This document shows positions 31,978 through 41,737 of a DNA stretch of 64,000 nucleotides, piece after piece; the stretch's first letter is position 1, and each line of letters begins with the position of its first letter. Source of the stretch: Helicobacter baculiformis (lineage in GTDB: Bacteria; Campylobacterota; Campylobacteria; Campylobacterales; Helicobacteraceae); assembly GCF_900197685.1 (NCBI RefSeq), contig NZ_FZMF01000014.1, forward strand, positions 1 through 64,000, written 5' to 3'. A model generated the notes under the pieces. That model worked only from the letters and a program-made list of their open reading frames with translations, had not been told where the DNA came from and did not search any database. The translations under genes were made by a program, and so were the position numbers.

Positions 31978-33888
31978 TTAAGCTTTATCTTCTAAAATCA
32001 AATCGCCATTGTCTGTTACGAACAGGCTCCAACCCTCAGGCACTCTAGCTGTGAAAAAAGGGCCTTCCACAATGGCAGGTCCTTCCATATGTGCGCCAGT
32101 TTTTTGATCCAGCAACATCACCACAGGGTTATGATGCTTGCCATTTTCTTCGATCACTTCGCGACTACTAGCCACCTTAGCCGTAGTTGTATGCTTGGGC
32201 AGACTCGCGCGCAGGCTCGGATGAGAGAGTTCGTAGCGCACATGGTAGGCTAGAATGCGTTTTTGATCCTTGTCAATTTGGGCGGTGTCTTCTAGGTGTG
32301 TCACATGGTTTTCAGACCCATCAGCATTTTCTACAATCACCTTCCACTCGTGCTTGCACTCGCTCCAGTTGTAGCCCTCTTGATACATGTGTCGCTTTGC
32401 TTGCTCATGCATTTGCACTTGAACCGCCTCAATTTCAGATTTGCTTAAATCCGTAATGTCACGCTCAAAAGTTTGCGCCACATCTGAGAAACTGATTCCA
32501 TAAGCGGAGAACACCGCAGCCAGTTTAGGTACAATTACGCGCTTAATTCCTGCCTTGCGCGCAGCTAAACATGCGCTCATAGGTCCTCCGCCTCCAAAGG
32601 CGGCTAGCACCGTGTCTTTTTGGACATGATCCTTAAGACATGCAGCTAAATGCTCTCCATAAGCTTCCTCTAAGGCAAATAATGCCTTTTCCAAATTCAC
32701 ACCCAAGGGCTTAGCAATCTTTTCAGTGATGGCTTGGATTGCGCGTTGTTTGTCCAATTTTTGCTGTCCATTCAAATAGGTATCCGGATCGATAATCCCT
32801 AAAGCCACATTGACGTCGGTCATAGTCGCTTCCGTGCCACCAAAACCAAAGCACGCTGGCCCCGGGGCTGCGCCTACACTATCAGGTCCAACGGTAATAC
32901 TTCCCTTGTCATCCACACGCAAGATCGAGCCCCCACCCACTCCAAAAGATTTTACATCGCTAAGTTCAAAGGAAATTTGGATTCCCTCCACAGATCCGCG
33001 CCGTTCCGTTTTAATTTTGTGTTTATACACCTCTCCCACATCTGAAGTTGTACCCCCTACATCCACCATCAACACATGGTTAAAGCCATAGGCTTTCGCC
33101 AAAGCCTTTGTACCCTCGATTCCCCCTCTTGGTCCTGAAGAGTAGGTTTTAAGTGCTACAGATTTAGCCACCCGAGAAGAAGCTCCATCATTACGATAGA
33201 TGAGCAAAGGATTTTTAACCTTATGGGCTTTAAGACGATGCTCAGCAGAATATAAAAAACGCTCCATGGTCGGATGCAAAAAGCTATTGAGCAATGCCGA
33301 CCAAATGCGTCTTACACGACTTGTATCATGCGCAAATTCCCAAGAGAAAAGCACAGGCACGGATCCTAGCAAATGCCTAGGAAATTGCAACAGGAAGACA
33401 TGTTTAAACTCCTTCTCAAGCTCTTTATCCTTGATAGCAACTACAAGACGCTCCGCTCCCTTGTTAGTCAGGGTATTGACCGCACTCACCAATTCACTCT
33501 CCATTTGATGGGGATCATGAATATGATGCAAAAGCGCCAAGCGCGCACCCACGAGACTCTCAAACAGATCTTGTTGATGAGAAGTTTGGGTAAGCTTGGC
33601 ATGCAAGTGTGAGTCATCTGTGATGAGTCCCAGCTTAGGTCCCTTTCTCTCCACTAAGGCATTTGTACCTTGAGTCGATGAGTAGCGAATAAGTTCTGTG
33701 GTGTGTAGCAGCTTAGTGAATCCATCTTTGCCATAGATTTCTTCGCTTGCCTTAGTGATGCCTTTAAAAAAGCATTCTGACAAATCCACAGGAGTTGTAA
33801 GAGTCTTGGTATAACTCACCTCAGAACCGCTCACTACACAAATGTCCGTCAGCGTTCCACCATTGTCCAAATTAACTAAGTACTTCAA
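31978..33888 (-). CDS. Second HyuA-type (hydantoinase A/oxoprolinase-like) protein
   Basis: A 636-residue paralog of AcxA with VNLDNGGTLTDICVVSG (where AcxA has DIGGTFTD), SSTQGTNALVERKGPKLG, VMVDVGGTTSDVGEV, FGVGGGSI, PGPACFGFGG, FGGGGPMSACLAARK. The actin-like ATPase motifs are intact apart from Asp-Asn-Gly-Gly. About 80 residues of the AcxA length are missing, mainly near the C-terminus. I recall only one HyuA-type gene in the H. pylori acetone operon, so this looks like an extra subunit or a chaperone-like ATPase; its role is unknown. It lies between scoB and acxC. Confidence 0.78.
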   Translation of the reverse strand: MKYLVNLDNGGTLTDICVVSGSEVSYTKTLTTPVDLSECFFKGITKASEEIYGKDGFTKLLHTTELIRYSSTQGTNALVERKGPKLGLITDDSHLHAKLTQTSHQQDLFESLVGARLALLHHIHDPHQMESELVSAVNTLTNKGAERLVVAIKDKELEKEFKHVFLLQFPRHLLGSVPVLFSWEFAHDTSRVRRIWSALLNSFLHPTMERFLYSAEHRLKAHKVKNPLLIYRNDGASSRVAKSVALKTYSSGPRGGIEGTKALAKAYGFNHVLMVDVGGTTSDVGEVYKHKIKTERRGSVEGIQISFELSDVKSFGVGGGSILRVDDKGSITVGPDSVGAAPGPACFGFGGTEATMTDVNVALGIIDPDTYLNGQQKLDKQRAIQAITEKIAKPLGVNLEKALFALEEAYGEHLAACLKDHVQKDTVLAAFGGGGPMSACLAARKAGIKRVIVPKLAAVFSAYGISFSDVAQTFERDITDLSKSEIEAVQVQMHEQAKRHMYQEGYNWSECKHEWKVIVENADGSENHVTHLEDTAQIDKDQKRILAYHVRYELSHPSLRASLPKHTTTAKVASSREVIEENGKHHNPVVMLLDQKTGAHMEGPAIVEGPFFTARVPEGWSLFVTDNGDLILEDKA

Positions 33889-33948
33889 AGTAGCTCCTTT
33901 TATTGGGGTTTTTGATCAAATCCGCAAATCACTTGTGTGCCACCTCCT

Positions 33949-34566
33949 CTAAGGCAGGGGTGCATCTTGCACGCCCTCAGCCAACTCTAACGGGATAAAC
34001 TTCCCCCCCTTGACCTCAAACACCCCTAAATTGGTAATGACTTTGGAGACGCACTTAGGACCCGTTAGAGGCAAAGAACACTGCTTGACTAACTTCAAAT
34101 TACCTTTTTTATCAGTATGTTGCATAATCACAATCACTTTTTTGGCGCTAGCGACTAAATCCATCGCCCCGCCCATGCCTTTAACCAATTTGCCCGGTAC
34201 CATCCAGCTGGCTAAATCTCCTTGCGCAGAAACCTCCATTGCCCCTAAAATTGTCAGGTCTATGTGTTGTCCGCGAATCATTGCAAAACTCTCTGCAGAA
34301 TTAAAGTAACTCGCTCCAATACTCTCTGTAATGGTCTGCTTACCCGCATTGATCAGGTCGGCATCCACTTGATCTTGTGTGGGGAAAGGTCCCATGCCCA
34401 ACATCCCATTTTCACTCTGCAACATCACACGGATATTTTTAGGAATAAAATCTGCTACCAAGGTGGGGATTCCGATTCCCAAATTAATGGAATACCCATC
34501 TTCAATATCTTCTACTGCTTTTTGCGCCATCTGTGCGCGACTCCAACCTAAATTATTGTAATCCAT
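33949..34566 (-). CDS. scoB: Succinyl-CoA:acetoacetate CoA-transferase subunit B
   Basis: A 205-residue CoA-transferase beta chain with VNLGIGIPTLVADFI-like start (SINLGIGIPT), catalytic glutamate in SENGMLGMGPFP, and GGAMDLVASAKKVIVIMQH. With ScoA it moves CoA from succinyl-CoA to acetoacetate. It overlaps scoA by TAATG. Confidence 0.94.
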   Translation of the reverse strand: MDYNNLGWSRAQMAQKAVEDIEDGYSINLGIGIPTLVADFIPKNIRVMLQSENGMLGMGPFPTQDQVDADLINAGKQTITESIGASYFNSAESFAMIRGQHIDLTILGAMEVSAQGDLASWMVPGKLVKGMGGAMDLVASAKKVIVIMQHTDKKGNLKLVKQCSLPLTGPKCVSKVITNLGVFEVKGGKFIPLELAEGVQDAPLP

Positions 34567-35264
34567 TATGATTCTCCCTTTTTGAGTGTCAGCTGTTCAA
34601 TACGCTTTTCGAAATTCCCTTTGAAAATGCGATCTACATACACGCCACTTACATGGATAAAATTAGGATCGAGCGCACCCAACTCTACAATTTCCTCCAC
34701 CTCCACAACGCTAATTTTAGCAGCCTTAGCCATCATGGGGTTAAAATTCATTGCGGTTTTGTTGAAAATGAGATTGCCATAGGTGTCTGCCTTTTGAGCT
34801 TTAATAAAGGCAAAGTCTGCCTTAAGAGCGGTTTCTAAGATGTATGTGCGTCCCTCAAACTCCTTATGCTCCTTGCCCTCAGCGATGATAGTACCCACCC
34901 CAGTTGGGGTGTAAAAGCCCGGGATACCTGCCCCCCCCGCACGGATTCGTTCAGCCAAAGTGCCCTGAGGGTTAAATTCTACCTCCACTTCCCCAGTTAA
35001 GAATTGCTGTTCAAAGGTGGCATTTTCGCCCACATAGCTAGCGATCATCTTTTTAATCTGCTTGTTCTTTACTAACAAGCCCAGCCCGAAATCATCAACC
35101 CCGGGGTTATTGGAGATACAGGTGATATTCTTTACCCCGCTTTGACTTAGGGCCAGGATAGCGTTCTCTGGAATGCCACACAGCCCAAAACCTCCAAACA
35201 TGATGGTCATGCCATCTTTCACACCTGCGATCGCCTCCTCAATACTGCTCACCACTTTATTCAT
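34566..35264 (-). CDS. scoA: Succinyl-CoA:acetoacetate CoA-transferase subunit A
   Basis: A 232-residue CoA-transferase alpha chain: [41 protein letters not shown]-type segment [30 protein letters not shown] (in parts), and [14 protein letters not shown]. It acts with ScoB in acetoacetate activation between acetone carboxylase and thiolase. A C8 run in the plus strand (34931-34938) encodes the Gly-Gly of RAGGAG and could slip. Confidence 0.94.
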   Translation of the reverse strand: MNKVVSSIEEAIAGVKDGMTIMFGGFGLCGIPENAILALSQSGVKNITCISNNPGVDDFGLGLLVKNKQIKKMIASYVGENATFEQQFLTGEVEVEFNPQGTLAERIRAGGAGIPGFYTPTGVGTIIAEGKEHKEFEGRTYILETALKADFAFIKAQKADTYGNLIFNKTAMNFNPMMAKAAKISVVEVEEIVELGALDPNFIHVSGVYVDRIFKGNFEKRIEQLTLKKGES

Positions 35265-35277
35265 GCACTTTCCTTAT

Positions 35278-36462
35278 TTAGAGTCGTTCAACAAGCATTG
35301 CCACAGCTTCGCCCCCACCCACACACAAGCAGGCGACTCCTAAATGTTTGTCATGCCTGTGCAACGCGTGCACCAAAGTGGTGAGCAACCTAGCTCCACT
35401 TGCTCCAATGGGGTGTCCTAAGGCGATCGCTCCACCATGCACATTAATCTGTGTATCTTTTAGGTCTAATTCTCTTTGAGTCAGAAGCCCCACCACCGCG
35501 AAAGCTTCGCTGATTTCATACAGGTCAATATCCTTCACATTCTTATAGTTACGCTTCAAAAGTTGGGCAATGGCAGGGGCTGGGGCGGTGGGGAAGAGAT
35601 GAGGATCGTGGCTAAAAGAGTTGTAATCTAAAATCTTCGCTAAGGGTTTGCTAGAAGTTTCCTTTTCTAGGTCTTTGCTCCCAATAATGAGCATGCTCGC
35701 CCCATCACTAATCTTGCTCGCATTAAAGGCAGTGATCGTGCCCTCCTTATCAAAGGCAGGTCTGAGTTTTAAACCCTTTTCAAAATTCACTCTGCCCGGC
35801 TCTTCGTCCACACTCACCAGTACTTCCCCCTTTTTGCCTTTAACACTAATGGGCACTATTTCCGCATCAAAAGCCTTGGTTTCAATCGCTTCAAGTGCTT
35901 TTGTATAGCTGTGCTTGGCAAAAGCATCCTGCTCTTCTCTGCTGAGATGATGATTTTTAGCGCACCCCTCGGCAAAATCCCCCATTAAAGCATGTTGGTA
36001 AGCGTCTAACAAGCCGTCCTTAAACAAGCTGTCTTCTAATTTAGTATCACCCATCTTAAAGCCACTCCGACTTCCCATCAGTAGATGGGGGGCTAGGCTC
36101 ATATTTTCAATCCCTCCGACCAAAGCTACTTGTGATCGCCCTAAGGCGATACCATCTGCCCCCAACATCACAGACCTTAAACCCGATCCACAAGCCTCAT
36201 TGACTAAAAAACACGCTACTGATTTAGGCAGATTGGCATTCAAAGCCACTTGCCTAGCTGGAGCCTGTTTTAAGCCCGCACTAATCACATTGCCCACGAT
36301 ACAGGTATCAACTAAATGCGCATCAAACCCGCTTGCCCCAAGCGTGTCTTGCGCCACCAAACTCCCTAAAGCGGTTGCGCTCACACTAGATAAACTCCCA
36401 TTAAATGAGCCAATAGGACTCCGCTTAGCGCTATAGATATAAACCTCTTTTAACCCTGCCAT
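35278..36462 (-). CDS. Acetyl-CoA acetyltransferase (thiolase)
   Basis: A 394-residue thiolase with the acyl-accepting Cys in NEACGSGLRSVML (about residue 90), the active His in NVHGGAIALGHPIGASGARLL (about 350), and the final Cys in ACLCVGGGEAVAM. It cleaves acetoacetyl-CoA to two acetyl-CoA, completing the acetone/acetoacetate route with Acx and ScoAB. It lies 13 bases upstream of scoA. The acx-sco-thiolase arrangement is like that of H. pylori. Confidence 0.94.
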   Translation of the reverse strand: MAGLKEVYIYSAKRSPIGSFNGSLSSVSATALGSLVAQDTLGASGFDAHLVDTCIVGNVISAGLKQAPARQVALNANLPKSVACFLVNEACGSGLRSVMLGADGIALGRSQVALVGGIENMSLAPHLLMGSRSGFKMGDTKLEDSLFKDGLLDAYQHALMGDFAEGCAKNHHLSREEQDAFAKHSYTKALEAIETKAFDAEIVPISVKGKKGEVLVSVDEEPGRVNFEKGLKLRPAFDKEGTITAFNASKISDGASMLIIGSKDLEKETSSKPLAKILDYNSFSHDPHLFPTAPAPAIAQLLKRNYKNVKDIDLYEISEAFAVVGLLTQRELDLKDTQINVHGGAIALGHPIGASGARLLTTLVHALHRHDKHLGVACLCVGGGEAVAMLVERL

Positions 36463-36592
36463 CTACTATCCTTGAATGGTTTTGGGGATTGTCCTATGAC
36501 AAAACGAGTTTTTGGTTAATAGATATTTAACTCCTATGAAATGGCGCGCTAGGGCTTACATTTAGTAACATCAAAGCACACGCTTTGAAAAA

Positions 36593-37264
36593 TTATTTGT
36601 TAAACTTCGCCACTTCCTTGCTTGCCATAAAAATTTCAATTTCTTTAGCATGCCCAAAGAGTAGGAGAATGTCCGCGTTTTGCAAGATCAGGGAAACACT
36701 AATGTCATATTCCCATTTATTCTCGCGTTTTAGGGCAACAATTTTCAAATCCGCCTTAAAGAGATTTAAAAAATCCTGCGCCACCATACTTGCGTGCGCG
36801 TTACCAATGCTTAGACGCACGATTTTCATGCTATTGGTGATATCAATCACTTCTAAATTGGGATTAAAGGAGAGCCCTTTAACCAATCTCTTGGCTGCAT
36901 CACGTTCAGGGTAAATCACGCGATCTGTACCTATCTTAGAGAGGATTTTCCCGTGAATGAGAGTGGAAGCTTTGGCAATAACCTCAGGCACGCCAATCTC
37001 TTTGAGCGCCATCACACTTAGGATTGACGCTTCTACGCTCTGTCCAATACTAACAATCGCCGTATCCACCTCAGCAATACCCGTATCTCTAAGTGCATTA
37101 ATGTCTGTTGTGTCAATAATAAAAAGATTATCACATACACCCCTAAACGCTTTGATGGCATCCTCGCTAATATCAAGCGCGATGACTTGCTCACCATTTT
37201 CCACCAACCCTCGCACTACATGTGAGCCAAATTTTCCCAGTCCCAAGACTGCATAAGTTCTCAT
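36593..37264 (-). CDS. ktrA: Potassium uptake regulatory subunit (KtrA/TrkA RCK domains)
   Basis: A 223-residue protein with a Rossmann RCK_N domain (AVLGLGKFGSHVVRGLVENGEQVIALD; the GxGxxG nucleotide site) and an RCK_C domain from about residue 140. It gates the KtrB channel in response to nucleotides. It overlaps ktrB by ATGA. The pair interrupts the catabolic cluster between atoE and the thiolase. Confidence 0.92.
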   Translation of the reverse strand: MRTYAVLGLGKFGSHVVRGLVENGEQVIALDISEDAIKAFRGVCDNLFIIDTTDINALRDTGIAEVDTAIVSIGQSVEASILSVMALKEIGVPEVIAKASTLIHGKILSKIGTDRVIYPERDAAKRLVKGLSFNPNLEVIDITNSMKIVRLSIGNAHASMVAQDFLNLFKADLKIVALKRENKWEYDISVSLILQNADILLLFGHAKEIEIFMASKEVAKFNK

Positions 37265-38622
37265 AAAACAACTCCTTCTTCTGGATATCTAACGCTACGT
37301 GTTTTACTCTTGCGCACCAAAGCCATGCTGAAGACCAAGACCCCCACGCGTCCCATAAACATAAGCACCACCAAGTAGAGTTTACCAAAATGACTAAAAG
37401 TTGCTGCAAATGAAAGATTGCCCCCATCGCCCGTACTAGCTCCCACCGTGCCAAAGGCAGAACAAATTTCAAAGAGTAGAGGTAGGAAGTGCTTGTTTTG
37501 CGTATCATCTGTGGCGCTCAAAATCATCACTGAGATGATGATATAAAACATGGTGATAATGAAGACCAAAAAGGATTTCTTAAGAATAGGTTCGGGGATG
37601 GCTCTTTGGAATAACACCACTTCTTTATCCTTGAGGGTGCAGTAGGCATAAAAAAGCAATAAAGTTACCGTGGTGATTTTAATACCACCAGCCGTACCTC
37701 CGGGTGCTGCACCTATCACCATTAGCAAAGAAGAAAAAAAGAGACTCTGATCATGCAAGCTCGCCATGTCGATGGTATTAAATCCGGCCGTGCGCAAATT
37801 CACAGAGATAAAAAAAGTGCTTAAAAACTTGTGAAACCAATCCAAATTTCCCATACTTTTTGGATTATCCCATTCAAATAACAAAATCACCACCACACCT
37901 AACACAATACAGATTGCCGTAGCAATAAGTACAATGCGTGTATGCACGCTCAAACGCGCATTATAGCGGTAGTTATAGCACTCACTAAGTACCAAAAACC
38001 CAAGTCCTCCCAAGATAATTAAAATGCAGATAGTCAAATTCACCACGAGATCATCACGATAATCCATTAAATTAGATTCAAAAATACTAAAGCCAGCATT
38101 ATTAAACGCCGAAATGGCATGGAAAAGTCCTGCCCAAAAGGCTTGTTTAAGAGGCATGGAGGGTAAAAAATGCAAAGTTAAAATCAAAGTTCCAATCCCT
38201 TCAATGGCAAGTGTGAAGAGTAGAATTTTTTTGAGATACTTAATGATACCTTGTAAGTTGGGGTAATCTAAGGATTCTTTGAGCAACACGCGATTTTTGA
38301 AATCCATTTTTTTGCCGATGAGCAAGAATAAAAGTCCGGCTAAGCCCATGTAGCCAAAACCGCCCGCTTGAATCAACCCCATGATCACCCCCTGCCCATA
38401 TACACTAAAATCAACAGCGGGATTAGCAGTGATAAGACCGGTTAAACAAACCGCCGAAGCGGTGGTAAAAAAGAGATCGATAAAGGCAATCGGTTTAGTG
38501 CGCATAGGTTCAAAACTGAGCAACACTGCGCCCAAGAGTGCTAAAAGCACATAGCTAATCACAATCGTGCCAAAGGTTTTATTACCAGATTCTGCCTTGT
38601 TTAGAAAACTTTCATTTGCCAA
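37261..38622 (-). CDS. ktrB: Potassium uptake membrane subunit (KtrB/TrkH family)
   Basis: A 453-residue membrane protein with four pore-loop repeats visible: ASAVCLTGLITANPA, AFNNAGFSIFESN, NLRTAGFNTIDM and GTVGASTGDGGNLS, each with a filter glycine. This is the TrkH/KtrB potassium channel-like transporter layout. It is coupled to ktrA. Potassium uptake supports pH and osmotic homeostasis. Confidence 0.92.
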   Translation of the reverse strand: MANESFLNKAESGNKTFGTIVISYVLLALLGAVLLSFEPMRTKPIAFIDLFFTTASAVCLTGLITANPAVDFSVYGQGVIMGLIQAGGFGYMGLAGLLFLLIGKKMDFKNRVLLKESLDYPNLQGIIKYLKKILLFTLAIEGIGTLILTLHFLPSMPLKQAFWAGLFHAISAFNNAGFSIFESNLMDYRDDLVVNLTICILIILGGLGFLVLSECYNYRYNARLSVHTRIVLIATAICIVLGVVVILLFEWDNPKSMGNLDWFHKFLSTFFISVNLRTAGFNTIDMASLHDQSLFFSSLLMVIGAAPGGTAGGIKITTVTLLLFYAYCTLKDKEVVLFQRAIPEPILKKSFLVFIITMFYIIISVMILSATDDTQNKHFLPLLFEICSAFGTVGASTGDGGNLSFAATFSHFGKLYLVVLMFMGRVGVLVFSMALVRKSKTRSVRYPEEGVVL

Positions 38623-38631
38623 GCCCAGCCT

Positions 38632-39951
38632 TTAAGTGAAGAAATATAAACAAAGCATGCTCACCGCGCCTGCATACATAAAGCCTACTAAGCAATATCC
38701 CAAGATGCTACGCGCGTCCAGTCCCGCGATCCCTAGCAGAGGTAGGGCAAAGAAAGGCTGAATCATGTTCGTCCACGCATCGCCCCAAGCAATGCTCATG
38801 CTTGTAACTGCTGGGCTCACCCCTAAAGCCACACCACTAGGAATAAGCACGGGTCCCTGCACGGCAAATTGCCCACCCCCACTAGGAATAAAAATATTAA
38901 GCAACCCGGCAGATAGATAGCTTAACACTGGAAAAGTGTCTTTAGTTGCAAAACGTGCAAAGGCATCGGCTAAGAGGCTCGCAAAGCTTATCCCATCGGC
39001 ATTTTTCAAGCCCATTACCCCAATAATGCCCGCATAAAAGGGGAAGAGCAGCACAATACCAGTTACACTCCTAATATCTGCCTCCATTGTTTTTAAGTAT
39101 GCCTGCGGACTAGCATGTAAGAGTAACCCTAAAAACAAGAAGACTAAAATCAAGCTGTTGAGGTTTAAAGACGCGCCATGTGCAAAGTAGATCCCCAAGT
39201 AGATCAGCCCCAAAACCCCTAATAAAGAGCCCAAGTATTTGCTATTATCCAAGCGGTAGGCAAAACAGCTTTCTTTTTCGGGGATTATCTCTTGAGGAGG
39301 CTGGACTAGTAATTTAGGATCGATAGCAGTCGGGTTCTTAGGATGTAATAACATGTTGATTAAAGGCAGTCCTACCAGCAGTAAGCCTATCATCGCTAGA
39401 TTGAAGGGTGCAAATAGGGTTTGACTCAAGGGAATAGGACTGTTTAGAACACCTCCGCTGAGCTTGCCCAAATCTCCATCGGCGGTGGCAATTTTAAGCG
39501 GAATACTTCCAGAAAGTCCACCATGCCAAATTAAAAAGCCCGAGTATGCGCTAGCTACCAAAAGGGGGTAATCCACGCCTTTAACTCTTTGAGCAAGTAC
39601 CCTAGAGAACACAGCGCCCACAATTAAGCCAAACCCCCAACTCACATAACAGCCCAACAATGCGATTAAAGTAATGACAAAAATTGCCATCTTTGGGGTT
39701 TTGACTTGAGAGGCGAGGGTATAAAAGATTTTTTTGATAGGGGTGGATTGGGCTAGAGCGATCCCGGTGGCTAATAGTAGAAGCATTTGCATGGAAAATT
39801 TTAAGAGTAAAAATAAACTCTCTCCCCATTGGTTTAGAACCTGCTCAATCCCCACTCCCACAATCCCCACCGCACAAGAGATGGTGAGCAAAGTGAGCAC
39901 AATGGCAAAAAATAAAAGGCGAAGGCGAATAATTTTGCAAAAACAAGACAA
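38632..39951 (-). CDS. atoE: Short-chain fatty acid/acetoacetate transporter (AtoE family)
   Basis: A 439-residue protein with about twelve membrane segments and the family motifs YVSWGFGLIVGAVFSR, SAYSGFLIWHGGLSGSIPL, NIFIPSGGGQFAVQGPV and SIAWGDAWTNMIQPFFALPLL. It likely imports acetoacetate or short-chain fatty acids for the ScoAB/thiolase route encoded downstream. It is nine bases upstream of ktrB in the same direction. Confidence 0.9.
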   Translation of the reverse strand: MSCFCKIIRLRLLFFAIVLTLLTISCAVGIVGVGIEQVLNQWGESLFLLLKFSMQMLLLLATGIALAQSTPIKKIFYTLASQVKTPKMAIFVITLIALLGCYVSWGFGLIVGAVFSRVLAQRVKGVDYPLLVASAYSGFLIWHGGLSGSIPLKIATADGDLGKLSGGVLNSPIPLSQTLFAPFNLAMIGLLLVGLPLINMLLHPKNPTAIDPKLLVQPPQEIIPEKESCFAYRLDNSKYLGSLLGVLGLIYLGIYFAHGASLNLNSLILVFLFLGLLLHASPQAYLKTMEADIRSVTGIVLLFPFYAGIIGVMGLKNADGISFASLLADAFARFATKDTFPVLSYLSAGLLNIFIPSGGGQFAVQGPVLIPSGVALGVSPAVTSMSIAWGDAWTNMIQPFFALPLLGIAGLDARSILGYCLVGFMYAGAVSMLCLYFFT

Positions 39952-40036
39952 GCGAACGCATAGTAATCCTTTTGCTCAAGTATAACCAAAAGTAGATTTG
40001 CCATATCAGAGGTAGAGAGCTACTTTCTCTTTTACA

Positions 40037-41737
40037 CTAGAATATTATTTTTTCGTAAGTGATAAAAAACTCTATATCTCTACTGCTCTGATCGAGCTGG
40101 AAATCTAGAGGATCTGCTTGCCAACTGACATCATGGCGAATCAAGGGAATCTCAACTCCCCACTTCAAAATATTGCTTGAAAATTGGAATCTCAAGCCAA
40201 AATCCACATCCAAATTATAGGAGGCGCGCCATAGGGCTTGGTTACCAACATTGAGCGCATAATTGACATTGCCTCCCTCTACACCTGCAAAAATTCCATA
40301 ATACAAAGGCGCTTCATAGTTGGAGGGGGCATTGAAGTCATAAAGCAAGTTTCCTCCGAAACCTATTTGCACATCTTGCAAGGACTTGAAGGGGGTGTTA
40401 TTAAATGAGGGACTTTGGGTGTATCCATAGCCCAAAGAAGCGTGGACGGACAATCCAAAATGGCGACTAAAAAAGTGTTGGTAGCCCACTAAAAAGTCGA
40501 CGTTGTAACCTATATTTTGAAAAAATCCCGCGCTATTGATGCTCTTGGCTAAAGGGGCTAAGCTAGTTTGTATGTGTATGTCATTAACACTCGAGAGGTG
40601 TGGGATTGCGCTTGCCTGTTGCATAGCCGTCTGAATTTGTTGAGAAAAATCTTTGTAGTTAAAGCTTAGTGTATCTGGGGTAGTGAACTGCGGTTTAGAA
40701 AACACACTGGAGGCACTGGGTATAACACTATTCCAACCCCCTACTTCACCAACAACTTGGAAGAAGCCATCATACGCATTCAAGAGTCCGGACATAAAAG
40801 AACTGGAGTCGGGTAAGCCTTTAATGACACTCGCTTGCCCTTCAAACCAATACGCGAGTGCGACAAGTTGGTTAAGATTTGCATATGGAAAATCAGGATC
40901 GATGCTTTTGAGAATTTGTAGGAAAAAGGTGTCGGGATTCTGTGTGCCAACTTTTTGCGATAAGTCCTGTCCGCTGATAATATGACTAATACCCGTTTGC
41001 ATATCAGCGTTGTATTGGGTTTGTGTAAAAGCTGGATCTGCTTGCATCAGCGCGCTCAAGTCTTTTGTAATAATTGGGGCACTCTTCAAAATATCACTTG
41101 CGCTAGAGGCGCTGTTAAGAGCGCTAGTCAAGGAATCATAAGCCTTTGTATAGTTTTGCATATTGCTTTCATAGACTCCCATAGCTTTTTCATAAGCTAC
41201 ATGTGCAGCGATGTAGTTCTGCTCTTGGGAGTTGAGAGCCTGATTGTAGCTATCCACTTCTTGGATGAGATCTTTTTGTAATCCATTAAGCGTGTTAAGA
41301 AGCGCAGAGTATTGAGATAGGACTCCTTGATCCTGTGCTTTTTCTGCGGAAATATCTATAATTGCCCCAAGCTCTTGGATTGCAGTGGCGATTTTTTCTT
41401 GCAATGCCGACATGCCATCCAACCCAGAAAGACTAATTTGAGAGAGATCTTTGAATGTTTGGTTACCATCCTTAGTTTGGGCGATCAGCTTATTAAGACT
41501 TTGAAGGGTTTGTAATGCCTCTTGAAGATTCTTGTCAAGTCCTTTAACAAGCCCTGCCACTGCCACAGGCTTATAAATTTGTTTCTGCTGTATAGAAGTG
41601 GGGTTGGCATTTCTGGAAGATAGGGTTCTATTGCTGACTCCAAATCTACCCCCCACGAAGAAGCCATTGCGCACATCACCCCCATACAATACATGTAAAA
41701 ATACAAACGCCAATACAAGACTCCTAAGATGCTTCAT
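40037..41737 (-). CDS. Hop-like outer membrane protein
   Basis: A 566-residue protein: signal peptide (1 to about 19), mature start GDVRNGFFVGGRFGVSNRT, a helical Gln/Asn-rich passenger (about 45-350), and a C-terminal barrel with IGYNVDFLVGYQHFFSRHFGLS, GFGGNLLYDF, LYYGIFAG and a terminal Phe (EFFITYEKIIF). It shares layout and motifs with the protein at 6196-8076. An AGGAGG ribosome site lies five bases before the ATG. It sits beside the catabolic cluster, where H. pylori also carries an outer membrane protein gene. It is probably a porin or adhesin. Confidence 0.85.
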   Translation of the reverse strand: MKHLRSLVLAFVFLHVLYGGDVRNGFFVGGRFGVSNRTLSSRNANPTSIQQKQIYKPVAVAGLVKGLDKNLQEALQTLQSLNKLIAQTKDGNQTFKDLSQISLSGLDGMSALQEKIATAIQELGAIIDISAEKAQDQGVLSQYSALLNTLNGLQKDLIQEVDSYNQALNSQEQNYIAAHVAYEKAMGVYESNMQNYTKAYDSLTSALNSASSASDILKSAPIITKDLSALMQADPAFTQTQYNADMQTGISHIISGQDLSQKVGTQNPDTFFLQILKSIDPDFPYANLNQLVALAYWFEGQASVIKGLPDSSSFMSGLLNAYDGFFQVVGEVGGWNSVIPSASSVFSKPQFTTPDTLSFNYKDFSQQIQTAMQQASAIPHLSSVNDIHIQTSLAPLAKSINSAGFFQNIGYNVDFLVGYQHFFSRHFGLSVHASLGYGYTQSPSFNNTPFKSLQDVQIGFGGNLLYDFNAPSNYEAPLYYGIFAGVEGGNVNYALNVGNQALWRASYNLDVDFGLRFQFSSNILKWGVEIPLIRHDVSWQADPLDFQLDQSSRDIEFFITYEKIIF

